In this document: one piece after another, positions 7,317-15,449 of the stretch
Numbering within the stretch: position 1 is the first letter of the stretch
Layout of the letters: the number at the start of each line of letters is the position of its first letter
Translations under genes and position numbers: made by a program
The notes under the pieces: generated by a model
Seen by the model: only the letters and a program-made list of their open reading frames with translations
Told to the model about the DNA's origin: nothing
Database searches by the model: none
Assembly: GCF_003385185.1 (NCBI RefSeq)
Contig: NZ_PQHZ01000053.1
Location: 1 to 39,262 of the forward strand
DNA length: 39,262 bases
Origin: Amycolatopsis palatopharyngis
GTDB taxonomy: Bacteria > Actinomycetota > Actinomycetes > Mycobacteriales > Pseudonocardiaceae
Direction: 5' to 3'

Positions 7317-9292
7317 CCTGCTTTCACTTCCTCGGCTGTGTCGGGTTCGAACGTGACGTCGGCAAGGTAGCCCAGCATCACCAGTTCGGCGGCGGAATAG
7401 ATCGTCCTGACGCGCACGCCACCACCGGGCTGACCGAACCAGCCCGCCGAGATCGCGCGCCACACAGGCAGTTCGCGAAGCACGAGGTAACGGCGGTAGC
7501 CGGCTGCCAGGTGTGCGGGTGGCAGGGAGCGTCGTGCGAACGGGGTGCCTGCCGGGGCGAACACCCGTCCCGCCGCCGTGCCGAACCGGTCCAGCGTCGT
7601 GCCCTCGACGAGCAGCACCGGCTCCCCATCGGCCAGCCCACCCTCCGGAAAGGACTCACCGGGTGGCCAGACGTACTCGACCCGGCCGCTGGGAGTGCGC
7701 ACGAGGTAACGGTGCTCCCAGTCCCGTTCCGCAAGCTGACCGAGCGGATCGTGCTCCTCGGTCAGCTCCGGAGGCGGGCAGGGCAGCACCTCGACCGGCG
7801 GGGCCGAGGGCAGCCGCCCGCCCGCGCGCAGGGACTCCAGTGCGGGCGTCAGATCGATCAGGTCCGAACGCGGATGGTCGTGCGGGGGGAACCGCAGTCC
7901 CGGCGCGTAGTCCAGTTCCGCCGGGGGCAGTGGCAGCTGCCGAGCGGGCCGGGCGGACGCGACCGGCAGGTGCCCGATGGGGAACATGTGCACCAGGAAA
8001 AGCGCGACGACGCTCTCCCGCTCCTGCCGCGGCGCGCCGTAGGACAGCGGAATCGGCGGCTGCGGTGGTTGCGGCGGTTGCGGCGGGCCCGGCGCGACGC
8101 GGGGCGGCTGCGGCGCTTGTGCCGATGCGGGCGGTTGCTGCTGTGGTGGTGCGGGTGGTGGTTGCGGCACCGGGGCGTGCGGTACCGGAGCCTGCGGTAC
8201 CGGGGCCTGCCTGCCCCACGGAGCGGCCCCCTGCCCGGCATACCCGTCGTACCGGCCCTGCCCGCCGTAACCGCCGTACCCGCCATAACCCGCGAAGCCG
8301 CCGGCCGTACCCGCCGCGATCTGGCCGCCGTAGGTAGCGGGTGGCGGAGCGTACGGCAGCTGCGGCGCCGCACCGGGAAACGCAGGGGACGCACCGGGAA
8401 CCGCCCCGCCACCGGCCAAACCGGCCGCCACGGTGAACCCGGATCGCGGCGTGGGCGTATCGGCGATTCCACCGGACGGCCCGAGCGGAATCGGTCCGGT
8501 GTCCGCGTCGGCATATCCACCCTCCACGAACCCGGGATCGCGCCCCAGGGACTCAAGCGCGTCGTCCACCGCCACGGGTTCGCGCCCCACGGGCTCAAGC
8601 CCGCCGTCCACCGCCACGGGTTCGCGCCCCACGGGCTCAAGTGCGCTGTCCACGGACACGGGTTCGGCGTTCACGACCGGTTCGGGCGTGAGCATCTCGA
8701 TCGGCACACCGGTCACCACACTCAGCAGCCCGGTGTGGCCCCGCTCGCCCCGCGCACCGGCCTGCGGATCCGCCGGTTCGGCGCCCACGGGGAGATCACT
8801 CGGCGTTCCGACGACCCCGGCCAGCCCCTCGGTCACCGCGGCGAGGCCAGCGGCCGCTGCGCGGAGAGTCACGTCCACGCCGAGCAGCGCCGTCGGGCTC
8901 GCCTCGGCCGCGGCACGAGCCCCTTCGGTGTTCTCGGCGGCCCGGACCAGCTGCCGGATCAGCTCGATCTTGGCCTCGCCGACCTGCTCGGCCGCGCGCT
9001 CGAGCCGGTCCGACGCTCGGCCAGCCTCCCGCACGACACCGCCCAGCACGCCCTCGTCGGCATCACTGATACCGGCCCAGGTCGCGCTGGCCGCATCCGC
9101 GGCGGTGCCGCTCATGGCGGCGAGGGCGTCCGCGGCCACGGTATCGGCATCGGCGGCAAGCACCTTCAGCCGTTCCTGGGCGTCCCGCCAGGCCACGGCC
9201 TGCGCACGCAGCGCGTCCTCATCGGCCTGCGGCCACGTCAGCCCGGTGGCGGCCGCGATCGCGGACAGTTCCGCGGGCAACTGGATTCCCAT
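7313..9292 (-). CDS. TNT-domain NAD-glycohydrolase toxin with WXG100-like N-terminal domain
   Basis: 659 residues. Residues 1-130 form a helical WXG100-like domain (starts MGIQLPAELSAIAAATGLTW) like the head of CpnT-type proteins. Residues about 150-480 are a low-complexity linker with short tandem repeats, Gly/Tyr-rich (GGYGGYGGQGRYDGYAGQG) and Pro/Gln-rich stretches. The last 120 residues match the tuberculosis necrotizing toxin domain: YVWPPGESFPEGG, DRFG (Arg569), FAPAGTPFARRSLPP, LPVWRAISAGWFGQPGGG (Gln621) and SAAELVMLGYL. TNT domains hydrolyse NAD+. The linked WXG100-like genes suggest a type VII (ESX) substrate, but no ESX machinery is in the window. The downstream gene overlaps by 4 bases and the upstream gene ends 8 bases before this ATG. 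No transmembrane channel segment is evident. Confidence 0.88.
   Translation of the reverse strand: MGIQLPAELSAIAAATGLTWPQADEDALRAQAVAWRDAQERLKVLAADADTVAADALAAMSGTAADAASATWAGISDADEGVLGGVVREAGRASDRLERAAEQVGEAKIELIRQLVRAAENTEGARAAAEASPTALLGVDVTLRAAAAGLAAVTEGLAGVVGTPSDLPVGAEPADPQAGARGERGHTGLLSVVTGVPIEMLTPEPVVNAEPVSVDSALEPVGREPVAVDGGLEPVGREPVAVDDALESLGRDPGFVEGGYADADTGPIPLGPSGGIADTPTPRSGFTVAAGLAGGGAVPGASPAFPGAAPQLPYAPPPATYGGQIAAGTAGGFAGYGGYGGYGGQGRYDGYAGQGAAPWGRQAPVPQAPVPHAPVPQPPPAPPQQQPPASAQAPQPPRVAPGPPQPPQPPQPPIPLSYGAPRQERESVVALFLVHMFPIGHLPVASARPARQLPLPPAELDYAPGLRFPPHDHPRSDLIDLTPALESLRAGGRLPSAPPVEVLPCPPPELTEEHDPLGQLAERDWEHRYLVRTPSGRVEYVWPPGESFPEGGLADGEPVLLVEGTTLDRFGTAAGRVFAPAGTPFARRSLPPAHLAAGYRRYLVLRELPVWRAISAGWFGQPGGGVRVRTIYSAAELVMLGYLADVTFEPDTAEEVKAG
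8564..8647 (-). repeat. 42-bp in-frame tandem repeat in toxin linker
   Basis: Two nearly identical 42-base units (8564-8605, 8606-8647) encode EPVGREPVAVDGGL and EPVGREPVAVDDAL on the minus strand. Degenerate partial copies flank them on both sides. The unit is 14 codons, so copy-number change would keep the frame and only alter linker length. Confidence 0.85.
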
Positions 9293-9300
9293 GGCCGCCC

Positions 9301-9657
9301 CTAGTCCCCTGCTCCGGCACCGGACACGTCGCCGGCCGCGGTGTCGTCCGCGGCGCGGTAAGCCTCGGCGGCACCGGCGAACCGGCCACCCATCGCGGCC
9401 AGCTCATCGGGAAGGCCCTCGATCCGTTCCCGTGCACTGGCTGCCCCCTCCACGTGCACGGCGGCGAAAGCGCGGCCGATCTCGTCATCACCCCAGGGTG
9501 CGGAGCCTGCCTGCGAACCGCTCGCCAGCATTCCGGCGAGTTCGGTGGCGATGGATTCGGCCCGTCCGGCGAGATCGTCGAAATCACCCGCACACGCCCG
9601 CAGGCGGTCGGGGTCGGCGGCGAATCCCGAACCAGGAGTCACCGAGCGCTCGGCCAT
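9301..9657 (-). CDS. WXG100 / EspC-like secreted helical protein
   Basis: 118 residues. It is predicted to be a helical hairpin with a PWGDDEIGRAFAAVH stretch (about 54-68), where ESX-secreted EspC/F-like and WXG100 proteins carry the W-x-G turn. The Ala/Gly/Asp-rich tail ends DVSGAGAGD. No signal peptide. Its start overlaps the end of the YbaB-like gene by 19 bases and its stop lies 8 bases before the toxin ATG, so it is the middle gene of a co-transcribed toxin module. Likely a secretion partner or chaperone that pairs with the WXG100-like head of the toxin; this is inferred from family and position. Confidence 0.8.
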   Translation of the reverse strand: MAERSVTPGSGFAADPDRLRACAGDFDDLAGRAESIATELAGMLASGSQAGSAPWGDDEIGRAFAAVHVEGAASARERIEGLPDELAAMGGRFAGAAEAYRAADDTAAGDVSGAGAGD

Positions 9658-10079
9658 CGCGCCTCGCCCACCCACGACTGGTTCTCGAAGCTGTCGTCCT
9701 CGCCGCTCGCCGCGCCCCCGGCCAGCTCCTCTGCGGCGAGGTCGCCGGTACCCAGCAGCAACGCCTGCGGATCGGTGCCCTCCCCGAGCGCGGGCGCGAG
9801 CACCTCGGCCGCCGCCGCGAGTGACCGCTCCGCCGCCGCGGCCGTCGCGCGCACGATCTGCTCGGCCAGCTCCCGCGGCCGGTAGCGGCGATACGCTTCT
9901 TCGTCGATGACCAGGCCGGTGAGGGTTCCCCTCGGCCCGGTGGTCGCGGTGACCAGGCCGTCCGCGGCTCTCGCCGAAGCCCGGACCGCGCTCAGCTCGC
10001 GGTGCACGGTGGCGAGCTGCTCGCGGCTGTCGCGGTACTCGGCGAGCAGTTGTTCCACGCGCGCGCTGTGCTCGGTCAC
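9639..10079 (-). CDS. YbaB/EbfC-family protein
   Basis: 146 residues. An N-terminal helix (VEQLLAEYRDSREQLATVHRELSAV) is followed by the short beta-sheet TATTGPRGTLTGLVIDEEAYRR and a second helix, the usual YbaB/EbfC arrangement of small dimeric nucleoid-associated proteins. The C-terminal 45 residues are an acidic extension without a recognised domain. Genes of this type are often the first gene of ESX-substrate clusters in actinobacteria. GTG start with GGGAGG about 6 bases upstream. It leads the operon YbaB-like, WXG100-like, TNT toxin, immunity candidate. DNA binding is not certain for this subgroup. Confidence 0.8.
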   Translation of the reverse strand: MTEHSARVEQLLAEYRDSREQLATVHRELSAVRASARAADGLVTATTGPRGTLTGLVIDEEAYRRYRPRELAEQIVRATAAAAERSLAAAAEVLAPALGEGTDPQALLLGTGDLAAEELAGGAASGEDDSFENQSWVGEARWPSAR

Positions 10080-10134
10080 GGCGTCCTCCCCGATGTGGAC
10101 AGCGGTCGGCTGCGATTGCGACGCACGAAGCGGA

Positions 10135-10150
10135 GGCAGGGTTCCCTGCC
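10135..10150 (-). terminator. hairpin after HMG-CoA lyase gene
   Basis: GGCAGG and CCTGCC pair around a 4-base loop, 52 bases past the stop of the HMG-CoA lyase gene and before the YbaB-like gene. No T-tract follows, as is common in GC-rich actinobacteria. It may end the PH-protein / lyase transcript. Confidence 0.4.
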
Positions 10151-10201
10151 GCGCCAGGATTCCGAGGCCTCGATCGGGTGAGAACCGCGGAACTCCCTCC
10201 G

Positions 10202-11146
10202 TCAGCCGGAGAGCGCGCGAACCACTCGCGAAGGACTCGGCCTGCCCAGTTTCCCGGCCATCCAGGCGCTCGTCGACACCAGTGCGTCCAGGTCGACGCC
10301 GTGCTCGATGCCCAGTCCGTCGAGCATCCACACCAGGTCCTCGGTGGCCAGGTTGCCGGTGGCCGATTCGGCATAGGGACAGCCACCGAGACCACCGGCG
10401 GAGGAGTCCACTGTGGACACGCCCATCCGGAGGGCCGCGAGGGTGTTCGACAGGGCTTGGCCGTAGGTGTCGTGGAAGTGCACGGCGAGGGCGTCCGGGC
10501 CGGTGCCCGCCGCGCCGAACGCGGTGACCAGCCGCTCGACCTGCCCCGGCGTGGCCACGCCGATGGTGTCGCCGAGAGAGAGCTGCCCACAGCCGAGCTC
10601 CAGCAGCCGGGCCCCGGCGCGCGCCACCTGTTCGGCGGGCACCGCACCCTCCCATGGGTCGCCGAAGCACATCGACAGGTAGCCGCGCACCTGCAGCCCC
10701 TCGGCGCGAGCCCTGGTCACCACGGGCTCGAACATCGCGAACTGCTCGTCCAGGCCGGAGTTGAGGTTGCGCCGCGCGAAGGTCTCCGTCGCGCTGGCGA
10801 ACACGGCGATCTCCCGCACACCGGCGGCGAGCGCGCGGTCCAGCCCCTTCTCGTTGGGCACCAGCACCGGGTACCGCACGCCCTCGAGAGCGTCGAGCCG
10901 CGCCAGCAACTGTTCGGCGTCGGCCAGCTGCGGCACCCATTTCGGATGCACGAAGCTGGTCGCCTCCAGCACGGGGAGTCCGGCGCGGGCCATTCGATCG
11001 AGGAATTCCAGCTTCACCTCGACCGGCACGGACACCGACTCGTTCTGCAGCCCGTCCCTGGCGCCGACCTCCCAGATCGTCACGCGTTCCGGCAGCTCAC
11101 CGGCAGAGCTCACCCGCTCGGGCAGGTTCAGTTCGCGTACACCCAT
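10202..11146 (-). CDS. hydroxymethylglutaryl-CoA lyase
   Basis: 314 residues. HMG-CoA lyase splits 3-hydroxy-3-methylglutaryl-CoA into acetyl-CoA and acetoacetate, the last step of leucine breakdown. Family motifs are present: WEVGARDGLQNE (Arg30, Asp31 near the start of the TIM barrel), SATETFARRNLN, the metal-binding HFHDTYG and the active-site cysteine loop GGLGGCPYAESATGN. The start lies 6 bases past the stop of the PH-domain gene, so the two are probably one transcript. The link with acyl-CoA carboxylase genes nearby suggests branched-chain acyl-CoA catabolism. A related aldolase-type lyase acting on a different acyl-CoA is the main alternative. Confidence 0.9.
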   Translation of the reverse strand: MGVRELNLPERVSSAGELPERVTIWEVGARDGLQNESVSVPVEVKLEFLDRMARAGLPVLEATSFVHPKWVPQLADAEQLLARLDALEGVRYPVLVPNEKGLDRALAAGVREIAVFASATETFARRNLNSGLDEQFAMFEPVVTRARAEGLQVRGYLSMCFGDPWEGAVPAEQVARAGARLLELGCGQLSLGDTIGVATPGQVERLVTAFGAAGTGPDALAVHFHDTYGQALSNTLAALRMGVSTVDSSAGGLGGCPYAESATGNLATEDLVWMLDGLGIEHGVDLDALVSTSAWMAGKLGRPSPSRVVRALSG

Positions 11147-11152
11147 TCCGGT

Positions 11153-11722
11153 TCAGCGCCTCCGTCCGCGAGAGCGGGGCCGTCCGGGAGGGTCCTCGTC
11201 GAACCCCTGATCCCGGTCGGCGTAGTCGTCATACGGGTTGTCGTTGACCTCCCGGTAGATGAAGGTGTGCACCTTCTCCACGTTGGGGATGTCATCGAAC
11301 TTCAGCGGCTGTTCCGAAGCCGACTCGATGATCAGCGTCCCGCAGCCGAAGACCCGGTCGAGCAGGCCGTGCTCGAACTGCACGCTGTTGATCCGCGACA
11401 TCGGGATGTCGATGCCCGTTCGTTTGATCACACCCTCCCTGGCGATGACCCGGTCGGGGGTGACGATGAAGTGCGTCGTCCGCCACCGCACCACCGGCGC
11501 GAGGAACAGCCACGCGATCATCAGCAGCGCGACGGCGCCGATGGCGATCAGAGCGATCAGGTCCCACGGCGGCGAAACGTCCTGCGCAAGCAGCGCGAGC
11601 CAGATTCCGGCGGCCAGTGTGAGCAGCAGTACGAACACCGGGACGACCAGCATCTTGAAGTGCGGGTGCTTGTGCACCACGATGCTCTCGCCCTCGCTGA
11701 GCAGATCGTCTGGATAGGCCAC
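11153..11722 (-). CDS. PH-domain (bPH2) membrane protein
   Basis: 189 residues. Two membrane helices (about 23-45 and 55-77) are followed by a bacterial PH-like domain: THFIVTPDRVIAREGVIKRTGIDIPMSRINSVQFEH, then LDRVFGCGTLIIESAS. The C-terminus is a charged tail rich in Asp and Arg. Proteins of this YdbS-like family sit in the inner membrane with the PH-like domain in the cytosol; their function is not settled. GTG start with GGGGAG 7 bases upstream. From memory, mycobacteria have the equivalent gene directly beside birA, as here. The HMG-CoA lyase gene follows 6 bases downstream. Confidence 0.87.
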   Translation of the reverse strand: MAYPDDLLSEGESIVVHKHPHFKMLVVPVFVLLLTLAAGIWLALLAQDVSPPWDLIALIAIGAVALLMIAWLFLAPVVRWRTTHFIVTPDRVIAREGVIKRTGIDIPMSRINSVQFEHGLLDRVFGCGTLIIESASEQPLKFDDIPNVEKVHTFIYREVNDNPYDDYADRDQGFDEDPPGRPRSRGRRR

Positions 11723-11839
11723 TCGAACGCTCCCCGTCCCGGCGGGCCTGCGAGCCCGGTTCCTGCACCCTGGTGGACCAACCGTACCGGCGCGGCGCCG
11801 CCTTGACGCCCGTGGCGCGGCGATTCACGGCCGCGTTGG

Positions 11840-12670
11840 TCACGAAGGCGGCCCAGCCGAACGAAGGTGCACCACGTCCCCGGCGAACAGGGTGCGGCGC
11901 GCGCCCTGCCCCGTATCCAGAATCAGCTGACCCGAACCGTCCACGTCCACCGCGACGCCGAACAACGTGCCGCCGTCGGCGAGTATCGCCTTGACCTCCT
12001 GGCCGAGGGTCGCGCACCGATGCCGGTAGTCCTGCAGGAGGCCGGCCGCGGCGAGATCTCCGCGCGCCTGCCGCCAGCTGTCCTCGCGGTCGGCGAAGGC
12101 GGCCAGCAGCAGCGCCGTGATCTGCGTGCGGTCAGTGGTCCGGGCGCCCTGCTCGCGCAGCGAGGTCGCGGGCAGCCCTCCCGGCCCCGGCGGCACCGCG
12201 GCGCTGGAGGGATGCACGTTCAGCCCGATCCCGACGACCACGGCGATCTCGTCGGAGGACGCCGCCTCGGAAAGGATGCCGGCACACTTGCCCCGTTCCG
12301 GGCCCGCGAGCACGTCGTTTGGCCACTTGAGCACGGCGTCGACGTCGAGTGCGGCGGCGACGTCGGTCACCGCGAGACCCGCCACGACCGAGAGCGAGCC
12401 GAGCTGGGCGAAGGAGACCTCCCTCGGCCGCAGCAGCACGCTGCAGTAGATACCGGCGCCCGCGGGTGAGTTCCAGACCCGGCCACGCCTGCCGGAACCA
12501 GCGGTCTGCTCCTCGGCGATCAGCACGGTGCGGTCCGCTGCACCGTCCGCGACAGCCATCCGCAGGTCGGCGTTGGTGGAACCGGTCACGGGGACCACGT
12601 CGAGCGCGGCGTACGGACCGGCGGGGCGCAGCAGGTCAGCGCGCAAGTTGCTCGCATTGATGGGAGCCAT
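11840..12670 (-). CDS. birA: biotin--[acetyl-CoA-carboxylase] ligase
   Basis: 276 residues. The enzyme activates biotin with ATP and attaches it to the lysine of biotin carboxyl carrier domains, here probably the alpha subunit encoded at 18209. Motifs: GSTNADLR, the biotinyl-AMP loop SGRRGRVWNSPAGAGIYCSV, LKWPNDVL and AVVVGIGLNVH. The C-terminal SH3-like cap is present (LFGVAVDVDGSGQLIL). There is no N-terminal DNA-binding domain, so it is a group I ligase and not a repressor. The ATG at 12670 is 7 bases behind a -10-like TAGGCT, suggesting a leaderless transcript. It is divergent from the carboxylase beta-subunit gene, the standard actinobacterial arrangement. Confidence 0.93.
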   Translation of the reverse strand: MAPINASNLRADLLRPAGPYAALDVVPVTGSTNADLRMAVADGAADRTVLIAEEQTAGSGRRGRVWNSPAGAGIYCSVLLRPREVSFAQLGSLSVVAGLAVTDVAAALDVDAVLKWPNDVLAGPERGKCAGILSEAASSDEIAVVVGIGLNVHPSSAAVPPGPGGLPATSLREQGARTTDRTQITALLLAAFADREDSWRQARGDLAAAGLLQDYRHRCATLGQEVKAILADGGTLFGVAVDVDGSGQLILDTGQGARRTLFAGDVVHLRSAGPPS

Positions 12671-12677
12671 GGGATGG

Positions 12678-12683
12678 AGCCTA
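12678..12683 (-). promoter_or_regulatory. -10 box TAGGCT of birA
   Basis: On the minus strand TAGGCT is followed by 7 bases and the ATG. A possible -35, CTGCCA, lies about 18 bases further upstream. Leaderless transcription is likely. Confidence 0.5.
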
Positions 12684-12823
12684 GGAGGGGTGTTCGCGAG
12701 TTGGCAGACGGGCCCACCCGGCGGTGGCCGGGGCCGCCGGCGGCAGGTGCGGGCACCGGCGGGACAGCACACGCCGGCCGGTGACGTTGCCTACGCCACA
12801 GCGCACCAGGGCGCTGCTGTCGT

Positions 12824-12829
12824 TAGGCT
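12824..12829 (+). promoter_or_regulatory. -10 box TAGGCT of carboxylase beta-subunit gene
   Basis: TAGGCT lies 8 bases before the ATG, and there is no ribosome binding site between. The same hexamer serves the divergent birA gene about 140 bases away. Confidence 0.5.
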
Positions 12830-12837
12830 GCGCCGTT

Positions 12838-14487
12838 ATGAGCAGTGCGACGGAGCCGATCGGGACGCCCCCTGAACTGTCCGGCACGAAGCCGGACATC
12901 CACACCACGGCAGGCAAGCTCGCCGACCTTTACCAGCGCTACGACGACGCGGTACACGCCGGGTCGGCCCGCGCAGTGGAGCGGCAGCACGCCAAGGGCA
13001 AGAAGACCGCCCGTGAGCGCATCGACCTGCTGCTCGATCCCGGCTCGTTCGTCGAGCTGGACGAGCTGGCCCGGCACCGCTCGACCAACTTCGGGCAGGA
13101 GAAGAACCGCCCCTACGGCGACGGCGTGGTCACCGGCTACGGCACGGTCGACGGCAGGCCGGTGTGTGTGTTCAGCCAGGACGTCACCGTCTTCGGCGGC
13201 TCGCTCGGCGAGGTCTACGGCGAGAAGATCGTCAAGGTCATGGACCTGGCGATCAAGACCGGCCGCCCGATCGTCGGGATCAACGAGGGTGGTGGCGCCC
13301 GGATCCAGGAGGGCGTGGTCTCGCTCGGGCTGTACGGCGAGATCTTCACCCGCAACGTGAAGGCCTCCGGCGTGGTGCCGCAGATCTCGTTGATCATGGG
13401 CGCGAACGCGGGCGGGCACGTCTACTCTCCCGCGCTCACCGACTTCGTGGTGATGGTCGACCAGACCTCGCAGATGTTCATCACCGGCCCCGACGTGGTG
13501 AAGACGGTGACCGGCGAGGAGGTCACCCTCGAGGAACTCGGCGGCGCGCGCACGCACAACACCAAATCCGGCAACGCGCACTACATGGGCAGCGACGACG
13601 AGGACGCGATCTCCTACGTCAAGGAGCTGCTGTCGTTCCTGCCCTCGAACAACCTCTCCGAGCCGCCGCTGTTCGAGGCACCGGAGCCCTCCGGCGAGTC
13701 CATCGTCGATGGCGTCACCGAGTCGGACTCCGAACTGGACACCTTGATTCCGGATTCGGTGAACCAGCCCTACGACATGCGCGAGGTCATCACCCGCGTC
13801 GTCGACGAGGGCGAGTTCCTCGAGGTGCAGGAGCTCTTCGCGCCCAACATCGTGGTGGGCTTCGGCCGGATCGACGGGCAGAGCGTCGGCGTCGTGGCGA
13901 ACCAGCCGACGCAGTTCGCGGGCTGCCTCGACATCGACGCCTCGGAGAAGGCCGCGCGGTTCGTCCGTACCTGCGACGCGTTCAGCGTCCCGGTGCTGAC
14001 CTTCGTCGACGTGCCGGGCTTCCTGCCCGGTACCGACCAGGAGTGGAACGGCATCATCCGGCGCGGGGCAAAGCTGATCTACGCCTACGCGGAGGCGACC
14101 GTCCCGCTGGTCACCGTGATCACCCGCAAGGCCTACGGCGGTGCGTACGACGTGATGGGGTCCAAGCACCTCGGCGCCGACGTGAACGTCGCATGGCCGA
14201 CCGCCCAGATCGCCGTGATGGGCGCGCAGGGTGCGGCGAACATCGTGCACCGCAAGACGCTGAGCAACGCCAAGGAGGAGGGCGCCGACGTCGACGCCCT
14301 GCGTGCGGACCTCATCCAGGAGTACGAGGACACGCTCTGCAACCCCTATGTCGCCGCCGAGCGCGGGTATGTCGACTCCGTCATCCCGCCGGCGCACACC
14401 CGTGGCTACGTGGCCCGCGCGCTGCGCCTGCTGCGGGACAAGCGCGAGACGCTGCCGCCCAAGAAGCACGGCAACATCCCGCTGTGA
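12838..14487 (+). CDS. accD5: acyl-CoA (propionyl/acetyl) carboxylase carboxyltransferase beta subunit
   Basis: 549 residues, the usual length of the family. It transfers the carboxyl group from carboxybiotin to propionyl-CoA or acetyl-CoA in the cytosol. The N-terminal half has HAKGKKTARERIDLLLDPGSF, the acyl-CoA site GINEGGGARIQEGV and GANAGGHVYSPAL. The C-terminal half has VANQPTQFAGCLDIDASEKAARFVR, the carboxybiotin-site region VPGFLPGTDQEW and AKLIYAYAEATVPLVTVITRKAYGGAYDVM. Together with the epsilon subunit 10 bases downstream and the alpha subunit at 18209 it should form an AccA3-AccD5-AccE5-type complex. Propionyl-CoA is the likelier substrate because the mutase genes lie in the same window; the subfamily was not proved. 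Confidence 0.93.
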   Translation: MSSATEPIGTPPELSGTKPDIHTTAGKLADLYQRYDDAVHAGSARAVERQHAKGKKTARERIDLLLDPGSFVELDELARHRSTNFGQEKNRPYGDGVVTGYGTVDGRPVCVFSQDVTVFGGSLGEVYGEKIVKVMDLAIKTGRPIVGINEGGGARIQEGVVSLGLYGEIFTRNVKASGVVPQISLIMGANAGGHVYSPALTDFVVMVDQTSQMFITGPDVVKTVTGEEVTLEELGGARTHNTKSGNAHYMGSDDEDAISYVKELLSFLPSNNLSEPPLFEAPEPSGESIVDGVTESDSELDTLIPDSVNQPYDMREVITRVVDEGEFLEVQELFAPNIVVGFGRIDGQSVGVVANQPTQFAGCLDIDASEKAARFVRTCDAFSVPVLTFVDVPGFLPGTDQEWNGIIRRGAKLIYAYAEATVPLVTVITRKAYGGAYDVMGSKHLGADVNVAWPTAQIAVMGAQGAANIVHRKTLSNAKEEGADVDALRADLIQEYEDTLCNPYVAAERGYVDSVIPPAHTRGYVARALRLLRDKRETLPPKKHGNIPL

Positions 14488-14497
14488 GGCAAGAGAC

Positions 14498-14734
14498 ATG
14501 AGCGACGAGCAGACGACCGAGACGACCGCCCGGCCGCTGCTGCGCGTGGTGCGCGGCAACCCGGACGATGCCGAACTGGCCGCGGTCACCGCCGTGGTGC
14601 CCGCGGCGGCGTCCGGCGAGGAGCCCGCGCCGCCAGCACCACGCCGCTCGCGGTGGAGCGACCCGGCGGCGCGCCTGCGCACGCCGCTGCGCCCCGGCCC
14701 CGGCGCCTGGCGCGCCTCGTCCCTCCCCAGCTGA
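14498..14734 (+). CDS. accE5: acyl-CoA carboxylase epsilon subunit
   Basis: 78 residues. It contains the short family signature PLLRVVRGNPDDAELAAVTAVV and a Pro/Arg-rich tail with RSRWSDPAARLR. Epsilon subunits are small, poorly conserved actinobacterial proteins that bind the beta subunit and stimulate carboxylase activity. The ATG follows the beta-subunit stop by 10 bases, so the two are co-translated. It is much shorter than the AccE5 of M. tuberculosis (about 177 residues, from memory), keeping essentially only the core and a basic tail. Confidence 0.88.
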   Translation: MSDEQTTETTARPLLRVVRGNPDDAELAAVTAVVPAAASGEEPAPPAPRRSRWSDPAARLRTPLRPGPGAWRASSLPS

Positions 14735-14762
14735 CCTGGGGAAGTGGTCGCGGCGTATCGCG

Positions 14763-14776
14763 CTTTCCCGGGAAAG
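14763..14776. repeat. CTTTCCCGGGAAAG palindrome
   Basis: A perfect 14-base palindrome, extended by near-complementary bases to about 14759-14780. It sits between the epsilon subunit and maf, about 30 bases past the stop. The same core recurs twice at 26863-26918. It is probably a dispersed intergenic repeat and may act as a terminator-like hairpin. Confidence 0.85.
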
Positions 14777-14809
14777 TGCGAGCTGTGGGATGGCGCGCGG
14801 GCGGGGCGG

Positions 14810-14815
14810 TAACCT
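14810..14815 (+). promoter_or_regulatory. -10 box TAACCT of maf
   Basis: TAACCT lies 7 bases before the GTG. This supports that GTG over an in-frame ATG at 14790 as the start, and suggests maf can be transcribed apart from the carboxylase genes. Confidence 0.45.
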
Positions 14816-14822
14816 CCGCGTC

Positions 14823-15449
14823 GTGCGCTTCGTTCTCGCCTCCGCCTCTCCCGCCCGCCTTGCCGTGCTCCGCGCCGCCGGGATCGACCCCAGTGTGGTC
14901 GTCTCCGGCGTGGACGAGGACGCCGTGGCGGCGAACCTGACCGACCCCTCCCCTGCCGAACTGGTCACCGCGCTGGCCCTGGCCAAGGCGGAGAAGGTCG
15001 CGGACACGCTCGCCGGGACCTACTCCGACAGCCACCCCGCCGTCGTCGTGGGCTGTGACTCCATGCTCTCGATCGGCGGGGAGATGGTCGGCAAGCCGAA
15101 ATCCGCCGAGGACGCGCACAAACGCTGGGCCGCGATGGCGGGCGGCACCGGTGAACTGCTCACCGGGCACGCCGTACTGCGCCTGGACACCGACGCCCGC
15201 GCCATCGGCAGCCGCGGCACCACCGTTCGCTTCGGCACCCCCACCCAGCACGAGCTGGATGCCTACGTCGGCAGCGGTGAACCGCTCGCGGTCGCCGGCG
15301 CGTTCACCCTCGACGGGCTCGGCGGCTGGTTCGTCGAAGGCGTCGACGGCGACCCGTCCAGTGTGATCGGCATCAGCCTGCCGCTGACCCGGCAGCTGCT
15401 CGCCGAGGTCGGCGTAAACGTTGTCGACCTCTGGCCTCCCACATCCTGA
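14823..15449 (+). CDS. maf: Maf-type nucleoside triphosphate pyrophosphatase
   Basis: 208 residues. Maf proteins hydrolyse dTTP/UTP or modified nucleoside triphosphates to monophosphates, as house-cleaning enzymes. Motifs: FVLASASPARLAVLRAAG at the very N-terminus, AKAEKVAD, the metal-binding VVGCDSMLSIGGEMVGKP, TGHAVLRL and YVGSGEPLAVAGAFTLDGLGGWFVEGVDGDPSSVIGISLPL. The GTG start puts the LASASP motif at residues 4-9, as in other Maf proteins; a longer form from 14790 would add residues not typical of the family. It lies in its usual actinobacterial place after the carboxylase beta and epsilon genes. Confidence 0.92.
   Translation: MRFVLASASPARLAVLRAAGIDPSVVVSGVDEDAVAANLTDPSPAELVTALALAKAEKVADTLAGTYSDSHPAVVVGCDSMLSIGGEMVGKPKSAEDAHKRWAAMAGGTGELLTGHAVLRLDTDARAIGSRGTTVRFGTPTQHELDAYVGSGEPLAVAGAFTLDGLGGWFVEGVDGDPSSVIGISLPLTRQLLAEVGVNVVDLWPPTS

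Noticed and set aside
7511..9304. 597-codon open frame on the plus strand opposite the toxin gene
   Set aside because: Arg-rich translation without motifs; the minus-strand TNT protein is clearly the coding frame.
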